A DNA stretch of 64,000 bases from Moringa oleifera (GCA_021397835.1 JAJFZO010000609.1:11472001-11536000), one strand, 5' to 3'; shown: positions 37,901 through 51,932, counted from the stretch's first letter. The notes: generated by a model from the sequence alone, not told the origin. Made by a program: numbers and translations.

Positions 37901-40900
37901 TGAATATATTCCTCGCATGCGGAACTCTGATTCAGAGTAAGCTTCTTCCATCTCACGTTCTTTATTTCATTGATACATGGTGAAGCACTAAGTTGACAGC
38001 ATATATTGTTTGGTTCTGGCGAAGAATTTTCACCTTTTTCGGATCAATTTACAGGATATTCCGTTGCCTTCTTTAAGCAATAAGCTTGAATTCCCTTTCT
38101 TTGTTTGCAGAGATATATCTGATGAACTTGCAAAAGGCTGCAGTAAGAGGAAAAAGTACAATATTTTGGTAATGTCTCAGTATAATGTGAAGCCTTTTTT
38201 TTTTACTATCAGTTGTCCACTTTAGTCATTGCAGTGATTTCAGTATCTACTGTTTGATATTTCTGATTGTAATTGTAATTGACAGGTATCTCTGAGTGGA
38301 CACTTATTTGATCAGTTTCTGATAAATGAGGCTTTGGATATTATTGAAGCTGCAGGTGGCTCCTTTCATCTAGTTACGTGTCAAGTGGGCCAGAGCACTA
38401 GTTCGGTATCATACTCAGAACTTGAAGTAAGTGGACCAGCAGTTTGTTTTCAAATTGGACTTTTTAACTTTACTGGCACAAAGCCTCTCTGGCTAACCCA
38501 AAGGTAGTCTTATCTAAATAGCTGGCAGGCTCTGATCTACTTCATGAACCATCTTGGATAGGTTGAGGCAGATGACACAGCTGTCCTGGATCAAATTATT
38601 GATTCTTTAACTTCTCTTACCAATCAAAGTGAAGATTATGGAAATCTGAGTAAGGAAGCAAATAAGATCTCCCTGAAGGTTGGTAAAGTCCAGGAGAATG
38701 GGAGTAATGAAGAATATGACATGAAAAACAAAGCTGCAGTTCTAATTCTTGGTGCAGGCCGGGTCTGTCAACCGGCTGCTGAGCTCTTAGCATCAATTGG
38801 AAGCAACTCAAGTTGTCAATCTTACAAAAAATTCCTGGAAACTGATTTTAGGAAGCAGATCGAAGTGCAAGTTCTTGTCGCATCTCTCTATCTTAAGGAT
38901 GCAGAAGAGGTATAATTGAGCAAAATCCTTTTGTCTTTAGTAAGTCTGGGTTCATTAGATTCTAGCAAGAACATCATAATTTTGCACCCTTTATTTTCAT
39001 GCAGACTCTATTAATGTTATTATGATAGCAACATCTATATACTAGAATTACAAGAGTGGTCGCATTTACATTTCAATTGAATACTACTTGTTGCATATGA
39101 AACTTCTATTGTGATGCTGATGACGCTTTTACAGGTTATTGAAGGTATTCCTAATGCAACAGCAGTTCAGCTTGATGTTACAGATGATGAAAGTCTTCGT
39201 AAATATATTTCGCAGGTATAGTCTGCACCACAGTGTACTTAAAGCTGAAATGTGATTAACTGTGTCTGCAATCACCCACAGTAACCCCTAAATCAAAGTT
39301 TGATTTGGTTACTCTTTTGCTGTTGAGATACTCAGACATAGATACTTTGTAGTTTGCAGCAAGTTAGCCTGTTCTTTTGGATGGCATTTTATGTATTAAG
39401 TCTTTTATCCTTTCTTATGCAGAGAGTGTTCTGTTTTTCTGATATTTTTCCTGACCATGTGCAGGTTGAGGTTGTCATTAGTTTACTGCCCCCTGCTTGC
39501 CATGTTACAGTAGCAAATACTTGCATCGAGGTACTTATGCTCTTACGTTGCTGTTATTGAATACTGACATCTACCTAACATAAACCCTTGTACTAATCCA
39601 AGGCACAGATATTGTACTAGGCTAATTATCAGAAAGCCAATAATTCAGTTTGTTATTTGTAAGAACCTTACCTATGTTGACATGAAATTCAGTCTATGCT
39701 GGTGAGAAAACTACATTATAAATTTTGAAGAATGCAAAAAAGTTTCCGATATCTCCAAGAATGAAGAAGAGAAGGAAGAAAGAAAATTGAGGAGGGAAGA
39801 ACAAAAAATTATCTTGCAAACTAATAACATCTCTTCCTCCTTATGTGCCCAAAGAAATTGAATGCATGTTGAACTGCTTATAGAATACTGTTTTATTAGT
39901 TTGTTCAAGTGTAAATGTTATCACAGGGTTTATGAGTTATCAGATTCTTTCACTATTTTTTGCTGTCCAGCTTAAGAGCATAACAATATCTTCTCTTTAT
40001 GCAGCTAAGAAAGCATCTTGTCACTGCAAGCTATGTTGATGATTCTTTGTCAAAACTAGATGAAAAAGCCAAGATTGCTGGGATTACAATTCTTGGTGAA
40101 ATGGGCTTGGATCCTGGAATAGGTAACATATTCAACTTCTTCTTAATTTGACAGCGGGGGTAACAGGTTCATTTTGCATTATAAGATGGCCTCCATCTCA
40201 CTGTATCTGTGTTCTGAACTTTGAATGATGAGTCAACCAATTTTCAGAAAGCAGAAATTCCAAGCACAGTTGGTGCTTAATTCTATTATGATCAATGATA
40301 TACACAAATTGCCTTTCAGATCATATGATGGCAATGAAAATGATCGATGAAGCACATGTTAGAAAGGGGAGAATAACGTCTTTCACTTCTTACTGTGGGG
40401 GACTTCCATCTCCAGCAGCTGCTAATAACCCATTAGCATACAAATTCAGGTACTTTCGGAGACTACATGTGGTAGAGACTTGTAGGACATTGACTTTTTT
40501 GATGGTTGTTAACTACATTTCAGTTGGAATCCTGCTGGAGCTATCCGAGCTGGACGGAACCCTGCCACTTACAGATTGCATGGTGAAACTATACATATTG
40601 AGGGTGAGTTGTTGGTAACCAGAGGAAGTGGTGAATTCAAGGATATGCATATCCTTTTTGTTTCCATTTGTGTTCTTGTTTTTTATCATTCTTGCTGCAA
40701 ATGCCCATAGTTGGGATTGTTGGGAACATCAAAGTCTATGCACACTTCGCTTTTAAGAAGTTTCTTTAATGGGCTAATTTGTGCTTTCCATCTCTGAGGA
40801 ACTTCTGTCACTGAGTCTCTTTCTGTTTGACTTGATGATATAATTTACAGGGGACAGCCTTTATGATTCAGCCACAAGATTTCGGATACCTGATCTTCCA

Positions 40901-42327
40901 GCTTTTGCATTGGAGTGTCTTCCAAATCGAAATTCCCTAGTTTATGGAGACCTGTATGGAATCGGACATGAAGCATCCACCATATTTCGTGGAACCCTCC
41001 GCTATGAAGGCATGGCAGGGATTCCTTTCTGGATCATGTTATTCTATTGCAAAATTACATGTTTTTGGAACTTATCATTCTAAAGATTTTTACAGGGTTT
41101 GGTGAGATAATGGGGACACTTGCGAGAATTGGTCTTTTTGATACTGAAGCTTATCCAATTCTTACCCATGAAATGAGGCCTACATTTAGGATGTTTCTGT
41201 TTGAACTTCTCAAAATGGATACTCAAAATGTGGATGGAGCCCCAATAGGAGAGAAGGAGTTAAGTGAAAGGATTCTCAGACTTGGGCATTGCAAAGAGCA
41301 AGGAACTGCAGCAAGGGCTGCCAAAGCCATTGTGTTAGTGCTCCTTGACATGATTTGCTTCTTGCTTTATTGACAAGTGCTTTCTTTTTTGTGCTCTAGT
41401 ATATCTGATACTTGGGTTTATTTTCTTTCATGTCTATCAGATTTTTGGGACTTCATGAGTGGACAAATATTCCTGCTGCCTGCCAAAGTGCTTTTGCTGT
41501 TACCTGTTTCCGCATGGAAGAAAGGCTAGCATATTCGGGCACAGAGCAGGTATAATTTATCAGTAAATAAGCATTTAGATATTAGCTGCTTATATCTCCC
41601 TCTCCACCCTCCCCACGAAAGGTGAAGACACCAAAAGAAGCTTTTGGATATATGCATGCGTGCTTTGGCTGTCTATTGTTAGGAAATACTTGTTTCTCTC
41701 TGAATTTTGCTGGGTTGAGAGTCAAAAAATAGTTACATGTGTTCTACGTTGATGCTGGATTTCTAGCGATCAGGAAAGGAGCTGGGTTTCTCACGAATTT
41801 TGTTTCTTGTTTATTGTCAGGATATGGTGCTTTTGCATCATGAAGTGGAAGTAGATTACCCAGATAGCCAACGGACAGAGAGCCACAGCGCCACTTTGGT
41901 TCAGTATGGGAGGACTCAGAATGGGAAAACAACCACTGCAATGGCTCTGACTGTTGGCATTCCAGCTGCAACTGGGGCTCTGGTACTTGTTTCTATATAA
42001 CTATAACTTTATCATCTAGGAAACTTGAACTAACCTGCTTTGCTTCAATTGTTGCAGCTCATACTCACAGACAAGATCAAGTCTCATGGTGTCTTAAGGC
42101 CCATTGAACCTGAAGTTTATTTACCAGGTATTGCAATTCAATGATAAGTATCTACCCTTTTGTGCTATAGATAGATTTTCTAACATCACTAACGTGAAAA
42201 CTGATTACGATCTATTCTATTAACTATTTTTGTCTCTATTAACTATTTTTGTTTTTTTGGGGGTGCAGCACTGGATATTTTGCAAAGCTTTGGAATCAAG
42301 TTGATAGAAAGCATAGAGGGAGCTTAG
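34906..42327 (+). CDS. LKR/SDH: Bifunctional lysine-ketoglutarate reductase/saccharopine dehydrogenase
   Basis: First two steps of lysine catabolism by the saccharopine pathway; cytosolic in plants. There are 24 coding exons starting at 34906, 35243, 35416, 36076, 36428, 36711, 37074, 37270, 37546, 37770, 38111, 38286, 38562, 39135, 39465, 40005, 40320, 40524, 40851, 41096, 41441, 41821, 42058 and 42269, totalling 3171 nt and 1056 residues, close to the Arabidopsis protein. The LKR part begins GNGVVGILAESVNKWERRVPLTPSHC, shown here only to NKWERR for its family signature, with a Rossmann turn GSGNV at 210-214. The SDH part starts in the large exon 13 with LILGAGRV at 580-587 and has EMGLDPGIDHMMAMK and the SFTSYCGGLPSP block. 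All introns are GT-AG except the one after exon 19, which starts with GC at 41010. Convergent with the HAD gene. Confidence 0.97.
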
Positions 42328-42940
42328 GTTTTCTGCATATCTGATCCTTTCCTCCTGAACTAATCTTACCAGGATTTGTAAATATCATGGCACTTGAATG
42401 TATGTACATAGGTAGCCAATAGCAATAATGCTCAAAGTCAGTGTACCAGACAACTAAAAAAAAAAAAGGAATAAAATAACACAAATTGTATTCTTGGGTA
42501 CGTGCAGGGACTCGTAACATTATGTAGCCACATGATTTCATACAATCAAATTTAGGATCAGTTCTGCTTGAGGTTTTGTATTGGCAAGTCAAATGCTACA
42601 GCCTAGCTACTTCAGTATGTAGGTAAGGGACACAAAAGAATGCTCGTGTCACACCCAGAAGTTGTGAAATTTATAGTTACATTGCTTCCTCCCAAGAAAT
42701 GGCACTTCAAAAGCATTTACTGTTCTCCAAGTGCCTTATAAAGAAAGAAGAATTAGAAGAATCCTGTGTCTACTGCATTAAAACCTGGTCTCCTTGCAGC
42801 TGCCCCACATAAAACCACTATGTATAACTTCTAGACTTTTTTGGGTAACTCCAGATGTCCTAGGCACTTGAGAATCAGTTTATATAACCATGACGATGTG
42901 GTAGCACCTGCCAAATTCTTGTTTATAAGATCTAAAAAAC
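42328..42940. other. Convergent 3' UTR region
   Basis: Between the LKR/SDH stop and the HAD-gene stop. An AATAAA at 42470-42475 on the plus strand is a candidate poly(A) signal for LKR/SDH. No further gene. Confidence 0.5.
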
Positions 42941-45900
42941 CTAAGAAACAATCCAAGAAAGAATCCGATGCTCCGCTTCTTCCCAGTTATGAACTTTTGT
43001 CACCAGGGGATGCTGATGGATGGACTCCATCTTGGCCCAAGGATACGAGTTCTCATAATCAAAAAGTAGAACTCTGATTCCAACTTCAGCACACTCCATT
43101 GCATATCTTGGGTTGTCATCAATCAGAATCTTTGCTCCCAAGGATCTGCCAAGCACAATTTATCAAGAAAAACTGGTCAGCAAAATGGGAAACTGTTGAA
43201 CTGACTGTAACTGAAAGCATGAGTAGAGAAATTTATGAAAGCATGAGTACCAAATTGCAGCGCAAAGGGGTCCAAGGCTTACCTGCAAATCTCCGACTTA
43301 GGTCTGGACACTCCATCAAGAGCAAAGTGGTTGCCAAAGTGAATCTCCTGAAACAGTCCTGGAAAATGCTTCTCAATCCACTCAATTGTATGGTCCTTGA
43401 TTGCATTCTGCCGAGATCTATTCATAGTACATCAAAAGATCTATTTAATGTTTGTTCAGGTTAAATGGATGGTTAAGCTCAAAATGTAAGAATCCTAAGC
43501 ATACTTACGTAACAACTGATAAGTCACAGAATCTTGATAATTTATGAAGAGCCGTCTTAGCACCAGGGATTGGGTGAATACCCTTCTTGAAATATTGTGT
43601 CTTAAAGAATTCGTGGACACGGATATCAGCTGCCATAACAACAATGAAGATTTATAATGTGGAACTATTTAAACTGAGCAATATATTTCATTCCAGAAAG
43701 TATCCCTAAAGTGAGTGTAACAGACTTCCAAATATTTTATTTCCAGACAAAAGATCCCCGAAGGACTCATAATGTTCAAGAGATCCATCCACATCCACAT
43801 CCACATCCATTTAGTTACAGTTGGTGCATCAAGGCTTCTGATTTCCCAGCTCAGTTGTGAAAAGCTAGTTTACAAACTTAAATGAACCTTTCATCCAGGA
43901 AAAACAGCAAAACCATAGAATACACTTCATTCAATAACAAAATTTGGAAGAACACAATTAAGAACTATGTTCTTTAAACAGGTAAAACTGTAGCACTTCC
44001 ACTCAATTAGCCAATTGCAAATCTTAGAATGTTCCATCACATGACACAAACAAATTAGTCTGAAAATGCAAGTTAGACAGAGAGATGGATATATTGAGAA
44101 ATACCTTCATCACGGGAACAGTTCCATATCTGAGACAGAAATGAAGGATGCATCAGAATACACAAAAGATTAATGTTCACATCTTAATATCATTTTTTTT
44201 TCTTTAGAGAAGAAGGAAAAACAACTATTAATCACATCACAGATAACAATCATGGAACCAATAAACTAGAACATTCAGCACATTGCATTAACCTGAATGT
44301 AGATATGATCCGATCCAAGGCACAAACTAATTGGCAAGACATTCATTTTTCACACAAAATCCATAGGTAAAAATGGAAAGAACTGTTCCAAAGTCAGTCC
44401 TGCTCATGATGGGTTACGAAATTAAAGAGAATGCCCATCAAATATGCAACATAATGTCAACCTTCCTAAAACTCTGCTGCAAGTTAATTGGAAGGACCTC
44501 AATTTATTTTAAAACGAAAACATCACATCATCTATGATTACATAGATATTTGACATGGAAGAGAAGAATATGAATTTGACATCCCGTTAAACAATTGCTT
44601 GAAGCACCCATGGAGATGACAAAAGATTCAGTGCTTCTCCTAATGGCAATGTCATTACACCTTATGAAGTCCCTAACAGTCTTTCAAGTATGATCCAATC
44701 ACCAGAGACCACAAGAATATCCACCAGCTTCCCATCAAATTTTAACCATGTTCTATTTTATAGAAAAGAAAGACACCAAGCTACGCAAACAAAGCACACA
44801 ACAATATTACAGGTTGCAGGTACTTAAAGAAATCCATATCTGCTGTGGTGTTTTAACAACCATCTAGCTTATTTACCACCTACTAGTTATTAAACTCGTA
44901 AGAGCAATCTCAACTGCAAAGCACTTCACCATTTACTAAATATAAAAATTCAACAAAAAGCTACAAGAAAATACCTTGAAAAACTCGTACACATGGTACT
45001 CCGAGACGGAATGATTTGAAGAGTAACGATCAGCAATAAATCTGTTAAGAGCTGATACAAAATTTCCCAGAACTGCAAACCAACAAACCAAGGGGAAATA
45101 AGGGAATAAAATATCAACAAGTAAAAAGAAATACTAAAAAGAACTAAAGCTGAGATATAGTGAATGTAGATGATTAAAAAACAAAGAGTACTCAGGAGTT
45201 AAGATCCAGATAACCACAACACAAGCAAATGCATCAAATTAATACTTGGTGCCCATGTTGAACAAATAACATTCAGGGCAAGTCTCAAAAGTAGCATGTT
45301 AGGAGTGTCTTCAAATTTGTGGCCTGAGATAATCTGTCTGCATACACATTGACTCCGTGATACCAAATCAAGTCAGCACCACTTTGAGCTTTGGATTTGA
45401 TATAAGACTAACCATAGACCATGCCATGAATAACACTTAAAACACCCATATTAGAAATTGTTGACTCAATCTTACATTATTCCATAACTGAACATATCCA
45501 TAAAACTACAATAAATTATAATTACAGCTCAACATGATAATTGCTTTACATAATTTTCCAATCAAAGCACTATAACCAACGGCAAGAAAATAAACAGAAG
45601 TGTAAGAATCCAAGGCATACCCTCATCGACATCAACAGCAACAACAATCTTTTGATGGCCAGAGAAACCAAGAGGAGTTCCTCGTTGGCAAGCCCCGTGC
45701 CCATTGACAAATTTTGCTTCATTGCGTTCTTCACTTAGCCCAATCTCCAAATCCCGCAAGACCTGTGGATGTGGAGCCAATGCTCGAGCCTTTTGATTGG
45801 TCTTCTTGTGGGAATCAAAGCAGCCTTTTAGAGTTAAGCCGGTAGGTTTGTTTTTAATCCTAAACCCAGCATTACTTGTGCTGCTGCTGCTGCTACAACA

Positions 45901-46080
45901 AGCTTCAAGGGAATTGCTTTTCCCGATAAATGGAAGACATCGGTAGCGGTCGATTGGTGCAGAGTGAAACAATCCCTTGGAAAAGGGATCGTTGGTCAGA
46001 TAATAAGACATGAGAGCCTGAGCTTTGAGGTTTGGAATTTGATTGAAGAATAAACGAATGTGGCTCTGCCTCCTTAACAT
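42941..46080 (-). CDS. HAD-superfamily hydrolase, NT5C-like
   Basis: Six exons: 46080-45621, 45072-44975, 44129-44105, 43629-43509, 43417-43283, 43145-42941; 347 residues. After a variable N-terminal part of about 145 residues, with basic start MLRRQSHIRLFF (possible organelle transit peptide) and a serine run (SSSSSTS), comes the HAD fold: motif I DVDEV at 150-154, motif II VVTSRQ, and motif IV-like ILIDDNPRYAMEC near the C-terminus. The cap region includes VHEFFKTQYFKKGI. Related plant proteins are annotated as 5'-nucleotidase, deoxy, cytosolic type C-like; the substrate is not established by sequence. Exon 3 is a 25-nt microexon encoding IWNCSRDE. The 4-kb span is mainly introns. Confidence 0.88.
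43787..43810. repeat. (ATCCAC)n short tandem repeat in HAD-gene intron 3
   Basis: Four units of a hexamer, read ATCCAC on the plus strand, within the intron between exons 3 and 4. Confidence 0.75.
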
Positions 46081-49000
46081 AACGTTGTTTCACATTCGAA
46101 CATTAAAGTTCTCCCATTTTTCTTCTATTTTCTTTTGGGTATCTCCTAAGCGGTGGAAAAATCGAATCCTGAAGCAAAAACCTAATCCTAGGAATTGGAA
46201 CTTTTAATCCCGGGAATGGAAGAAATAGGAAAAACGCAACCGACAATTTAAATTATAAAAAGAGAAGAGATTGACCCTAGAAAATAATCATGAATCCTAA
46301 CACTAGCTCGCGCACCATCAGGGTATTGGTTAATGATAAACTAAGCCACAAAAACAACAAATTGCAGAAAAACAGAAAAAGAAAAAGGGAAAGTTGGGAG
46401 TGAAAAGAAACCCAAATCAATGATTTAGGAAGGGAATGAAGGTCTTGTGGAGGAAGAGACGGAGACAAAAAAAAAGGGAGGCGAGGCAAGCCTCCTTATA
46501 ATGTGCGTCTCTGGCGCAAAGCCGTCACCTACAGTTTCTGTCTATATATATTTTCTAAAATTATGAAGGTATTTTTTTTTAAAAAGGTTTTCCTTCTCGG
46601 ATCTGGGAATTTCGGAGAATCTCGAAAAATGCCGATTAAGTTTGGTAACAATGAGCTAGCTTTTTATATTCTTTTTCAGTAGAATACAAAAACGATTCGG
46701 CTACGAAATTTTAGAGGCCAAGAAATCGCAGTCGAGAGAGAGAGAGAGAGAGAGAGAGAGAGGCAGAGAGAAGAGAATAAGGTTTCCAAAGGAATAGCAT
46801 CTAGTATGCCATCAAGAGACCCAGTGGGGGCGGGAGTTTGTTTTGAGAGTCCCTCTTGATCTGTGATTGTTGCTGATGGTGGAGGAGGGCGATGATATTT
46901 AATTAAGCTTTAGCCGTAGTTATCCTTTAGGGCGTGGCTCTTAGCTTCATTCGCGACAGTCTATCTCATCCCTCTGTTTTGCATGCAAATCCGGCCGCCA
47001 AGATTTTTTTGTGTGTGTGTAAACACTTATCTTTCTAATATTGTTTTTCTTTTTTAAAAGTAAGTTTATTTTAATTTCTTTAATTAAATGCAAATCACAA
47101 AACGAGACAAATAAGAATGTAAAAATATATATGAGCCCAAACATTTAACAGATAAAATAGGTAATTTATGGATAATTAATTTACTTTTAAATTTTAATTT
47201 AATAATAAATTTTAAAATAAATATTATTTTAAACTTTAAATTTTATTTTCTCTTCAATCAAATTTTTACTTTCAATATATATTCAAATAAATTTCAATAT
47301 TTTCATTTTATTTAAATTAAATTTTTTAAAAATTTAAATATTAAAAATATTTTATAATAAAATTTACTTATAATTTTTTTCATATGTAAAAAATATTTAA
47401 TCTATCATTATAAAAAATTTTAAAATTTTTAAGTATTAAAAATATATTTTTTAAAAATGCATATTGTCAAAAATTTTAAAATTTTATAAAAAATAATTAG
47501 TTAGTTAAAAATTAAATTTAAAAAATAAAATCAAAATAAAAATTTTAATTATTTCGACAATGAAAAAATTATTATTTTTTTCATAATTATTTGAAGTTAA
47601 AGTTTAACTTACATAAAATCAATAAATGTAGATTTGTTTGGATATGTTTTAAAAGTTATGATTTAATTGAAAAGAAAAAGTAAAATTCAGGATTTAAATG
47701 ATATTTATTTTAAATTTTATTTAAAATTTAAAATTTTGATATAAAATTAATATAATTAAATTTATTTGAGTTTAAAAATCAATATAAATTTTATTTTGAT
47801 TGATAATATAAATTATTTTACATATGAACTGTTAATTATTTTTTTAATTATCAAAAGAACTACGAGTTTTTTTTTTCTGTTATGAAAATAAAAGTTGGTA
47901 AATTACATTATTAATTTGTTTTTTTTACTAGATTTACACTTGTCAATTATCATCATTCTTCTTGACTTAAGGTAAAAATAATATATCCTTGTCAATATTT
48001 ATTTATATTTTTTTGTGATACGTATTTTATTTTATATTTTCTATTATTTTCTTGGATTAAAGATTGATGTGAATTAATATTGATGCCAACTATTATTTAT
48101 TTATTTATTTATTTATTTTTGCATTATGTATTGATGGAGATTCACTTTTTTTTTTTTGAATCATTTGATACATTAAATCAACATTCATCTACATTTTTTT
48201 CCAAAAAAATAAAGACAAAACTCATGTAGAATAAATTTATGAGAAATTTAATTTGCAATTATTTTAGACAATTTTTTATTAATAATTTTATTATCATTAA
48301 CAATATTATGATATAAAATAAAATCATTACTAATGATTTTTATAATTAAAGTATTTGAGAACATCGAGTAGGAAAGTAAATTGATATCTATATAAAATTT
48401 GAGCCGTCTTCTTAGTGTCATAATCCATACTTGAAATTCATGTTTATCTGATTAGATCCTATTTTTTAAGAATTATATTTAAACTTTGTAATATAAATTT
48501 CATATTTCTTGTTTAGTATATTATTTTATTAAATCATTTATTATATATGTATACTAATTAAAATCTGATTCCAACCTTCTACTACTTCCTTAGGATAATA
48601 TATTATTATTATTTTATTCTAACATATATTTTACTTATTGATAGATTTATTTTATATTTAGTAAAGTTATATATTTTTAATATTTAAAATAACATAATAT
48701 AAAATAAAAATTATTTAAAATCTTAGATTTTACCTTTTTTTCTTCAATCAAATTCTAACCCAAAATAAAACGTGATTTATTAATTTAAATTAAATTAAAC
48801 CTTATCAAAAAAATTAAAATTTTGGGAAAAATACATATAATGTTGTACTTTATATAATTTTTGAATTTTGGCTTTATTGCTTTCATCTTTTTTAAAGGAT
48901 TTATTATCTAACTTTTCATGTACTCTTTTTTTACATATATTAAAATTATTTTGAAATTAAAGAATTTTGTTGTCTTTTACATATTATGTCAATAAAACAA

Positions 49001-50043
49001 AAATATAAAAATAATGTATTGTAAATAATATCATATATATATATATATATTTGCTGTTACATGCTATTGATATAATAAAGTAACCATATATATTATATGA
49101 GTTTATAATCAATTAAGACGCATACGAGTACTATGAACTGTGAAAGGGATATTCGTGTTGAGCTCCTTGCACGCCTATCTCAACTGGTATTTTAAGCTAT
49201 TCAAGTACTTTACACGCCTTGCTTAGTTTCTTGACATAGAACATCATGCACAGTGCAGAAAATTACAAGAAGAATAAGAAAAACCTGCCTTGTTTGTGGG
49301 AAAGACAAAAGGATTTTATCTGTTTATTTGCCAGAGTTCACAAATTAAGTACAAAAAACAGTGGATTTTTTCTTGGTGTTTGAGCAAACTCCTATTTCCA
49401 ATATGAAGATTGATTGTTAGATTCTTGCAAATTTTGTAGTTTTAGTTAAAACAAAGTTCAAGATTTGAAGTAATCCTTTATTCTTGCAAATTGAGTTTTA
49501 GTCCCACTCCCAAGTACAAAGGCCTTCTACTAAGGCTGAAAAATTTGTGGATCCTTGAGATGTCAACAGAAACTTTTTCAGGTATCATTCTCTGTTGGAA
49601 TTGCACTCATTGGTCTTCAATCTGTTTTTTCTTCCTGTCATTTTCTTATTCTTTTCTGATTCCAATTTAACTTTGTAGTCATTCATCTCACTTGTTCTCA
49701 ACTTGAAATTTCTCAACATACAATGATATTGCATATAATGTCTTGCAGCCTTGATCTATCGAGAGGATTCATTTATTACATTTCTGTTTTGGTATTTACT
49801 TGATAGCCTCCAAAGTAAATGAAAAGAATGCTTGAAGTTTGTAATTCTGGTATCTTACGGACTGGAAGATTAAGTAGAGCTATCATCAACATGGATCTGA
49901 AGGCGTGAGCTGACTTGTGATTCTGTGATTCTAAATCAGAATCGCGGGCAATGCTTGAAACTTTTGATGGGTCCTGTTTGGCATCTGCAGCGTGCAGAGA
50001 AGTGGATCATCATCTGCTATGGTGTCAGAGGCAATGGTTCAGC
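46081..50043. other. 4-kb spacer: HAD-gene promoter and AT-rich DNA
   Basis: The HAD-gene leader/promoter occupies about 46081-46950. From 47040 to 49130 the sequence is AT-rich, with a TTTA tract near 48093-48120 and an AT tract at 49033-49050. From 49130 to 50043 composition is more balanced and probably includes the glucanase 3' UTR. No gene recognised. Confidence 0.5.
46734..46762. repeat. (GA)n microsatellite upstream of the HAD gene
   Basis: About 14 GA units, roughly 650 bp upstream of the ATG. Read on the gene's strand it is a (TC)n tract, common in plant promoters and leaders. Confidence 0.85.
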
Positions 50044-51932
50044 TCAGCAAACAATCAACATGAACCCCAATATCAGAGCAATAACTGAGTTTCTGTTTCT
50101 TCCAGCTGTGCTTGGAGGAGGGACCTCATGCTTTCCCAGATCGATCATGATCTCAAATCGACAAGGCTGCTGAGATGGATCGATAGAGGTAAGGATTGAT
50201 AAATTAGAAAATGAACAAGAACCTTTCCTTTGATCCATGGTCTGGTAGTACATATTAAATGCATAAGAAGCATTGTTGCTGGCTTCTAGATTCCCGCAAG
50301 AGGATCCCTTTCCAAGACTTGTGCAATCTGCATACTGGCAAGCATAGCTGATGCTCTGAGCCAAATTAGGGTCTGAAATACTTGCCTGAGGAGACAACAC
50401 ACACCACTGCCTTGACAAATATCTGACACCTTTTGCTGCAACTAAAGTTCTTCCATTACCCATATCCAGTGGGTACTTAATGCTTCCATCGTAGTAGAAG
50501 ATGCCCCAATGTCGCTCAAAGTTCCCTGGGTCAATACTCTTGCGATCTTCATCTATGAGTGCAAATAGGTAGATATCAGGTGGGGTGCTGCGTCTAGGTG
50601 TTCCTTGGCCTTGAATAATGCGGTCGAGAAGCCCTTGGTTGAACCTCTGAGCATATTGAGGATTGGCATTGGGGTCACCATCTGTTGGCCAGCCAACCTC
50701 ACCAATGATGATAGGCATGTTAGAGAAACCATTCTTTTCAAGAGCTGCAATGAGGGTATCAAAGTTGGCATCAAAGACATTCGTGTATGTGATGGAACCA
50801 TCGACAACTGGGGCAGCAGAGCCATTGAAGAAGGCATAGTCTTTAGGGAAATGGGGATCCGCGTAGAGGCTAAGGAACGGGTAGATGTTGATGGTTAGGG
50901 GAGCACCATTGTCACTAAGGAACTTGATGATTGAGATCATGAGAGCATGAATATCGGATCTGAAATTACCACCAGAAGGCAGGCCATTTTGAGTCTCGTA
51001 GACATCTGCATTTAGTGGGACAGTCACCTTCACTTGCTTGCCTAAACCAGCTTTTATCAAGGCTGCTTGAATGTTTTGGAGAGCTGGAAATGTTGTTTGC
51101 AGGAAGGTGTCCTTGAAGGTTTTGAGGAAAGGTTCATTGCCCACAGCAACATACCTATAAAACCCACACAGTTCGTATACAGACACAGATGTAATTAACT
51201 TCAATGAATTAAAACTCCAAAAAGCAAAATGTTCTAAAAGGAGAAGGCCGTTTCTTCACATTGGATGTCTGTATATCTTTGGAAAGATAAGTGGGTAAAA
51301 AGTGGACATTTCTCCAAAGTTTTCATGTTCTGTGGAAAAGCAAGCAGAAGGTGCCATGCACATTTTTACACCTTTTAAAAAGCAGAATACTAGATAGGCA
51401 TCGAGAGCACCATCTTCATATAAATAGCAATCCAAATATTCTTGAAAAGCTTGCTGTTCAAAAGGTCATGTTGTCAAAACTAGTTTCATGCATGTCTAGA
51501 AAGGGTTCTGTTACTTCACCAATTAAAAGCATATAATCTATTACAGTGAAAGACTTTAGCAAAAGCTTTGAAAAGAGAAGGAAAAGATTACCTTATATCA
51601 GTCCCATACTTAGATACGTAGTTAGAGACATTTTGTAGCACCCAGTTTTCAGCAACTTGGACACTGCTTGCAAGAGGTGCCAACAAGTCATTGGGAATCC
51701 CTACCATGACCTGTATGCCAGATTTACCTAAGGCTTTGAGTGCTCCATGCTCAGCTTCAAAGAGCTTCACCTTGTTGAACCCATTGTCTTTCAAGAGCTT
51801 AACCACTATATTTGGTGGCAGAGGATGCGTTGCTTGGATTCCCCAGTTGCAGCCCAGGCCTGAGACTCCCTTCACCATACCTTCACCACAAAGGCAGAGC
51901 ATGAAGAACCATAACAAGTACTGGTAACCCAT
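50044..51932 (-). CDS. GPI-anchored glucan endo-1,3-beta-glucosidase (GH17 + X8)
   Basis: Hydrolyses beta-1,3-glucan (callose) at the cell surface; such proteins often act at plasmodesmata. Two exons: 51932-51592 and 51154-50044; 483 residues. Signal peptide at about residues 1-25, GH17 domain starting [16 protein letters not shown], general acid Glu121 in VAVGNEP, nucleophile Glu266 in [12 protein letters not shown]. An X8/CBM43 domain with the expected cysteines (QWCVLSP at 363 to CRFE at 445) follows, then a hydrophilic linker and a C-terminal hydrophobic tail ([13 protein letters not shown]) typical of a GPI signal. It resembles the Arabidopsis group containing At4g31140 and At5g58090. 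The intron at the [11 protein letters not shown] border is common in GH17 genes. Confidence 0.94.

Noticed and set aside
45905..46093. Second minus-strand frame at the HAD-gene start
   Set aside because: Different frame, does not connect to the HAD exons, and begins without an ATG.
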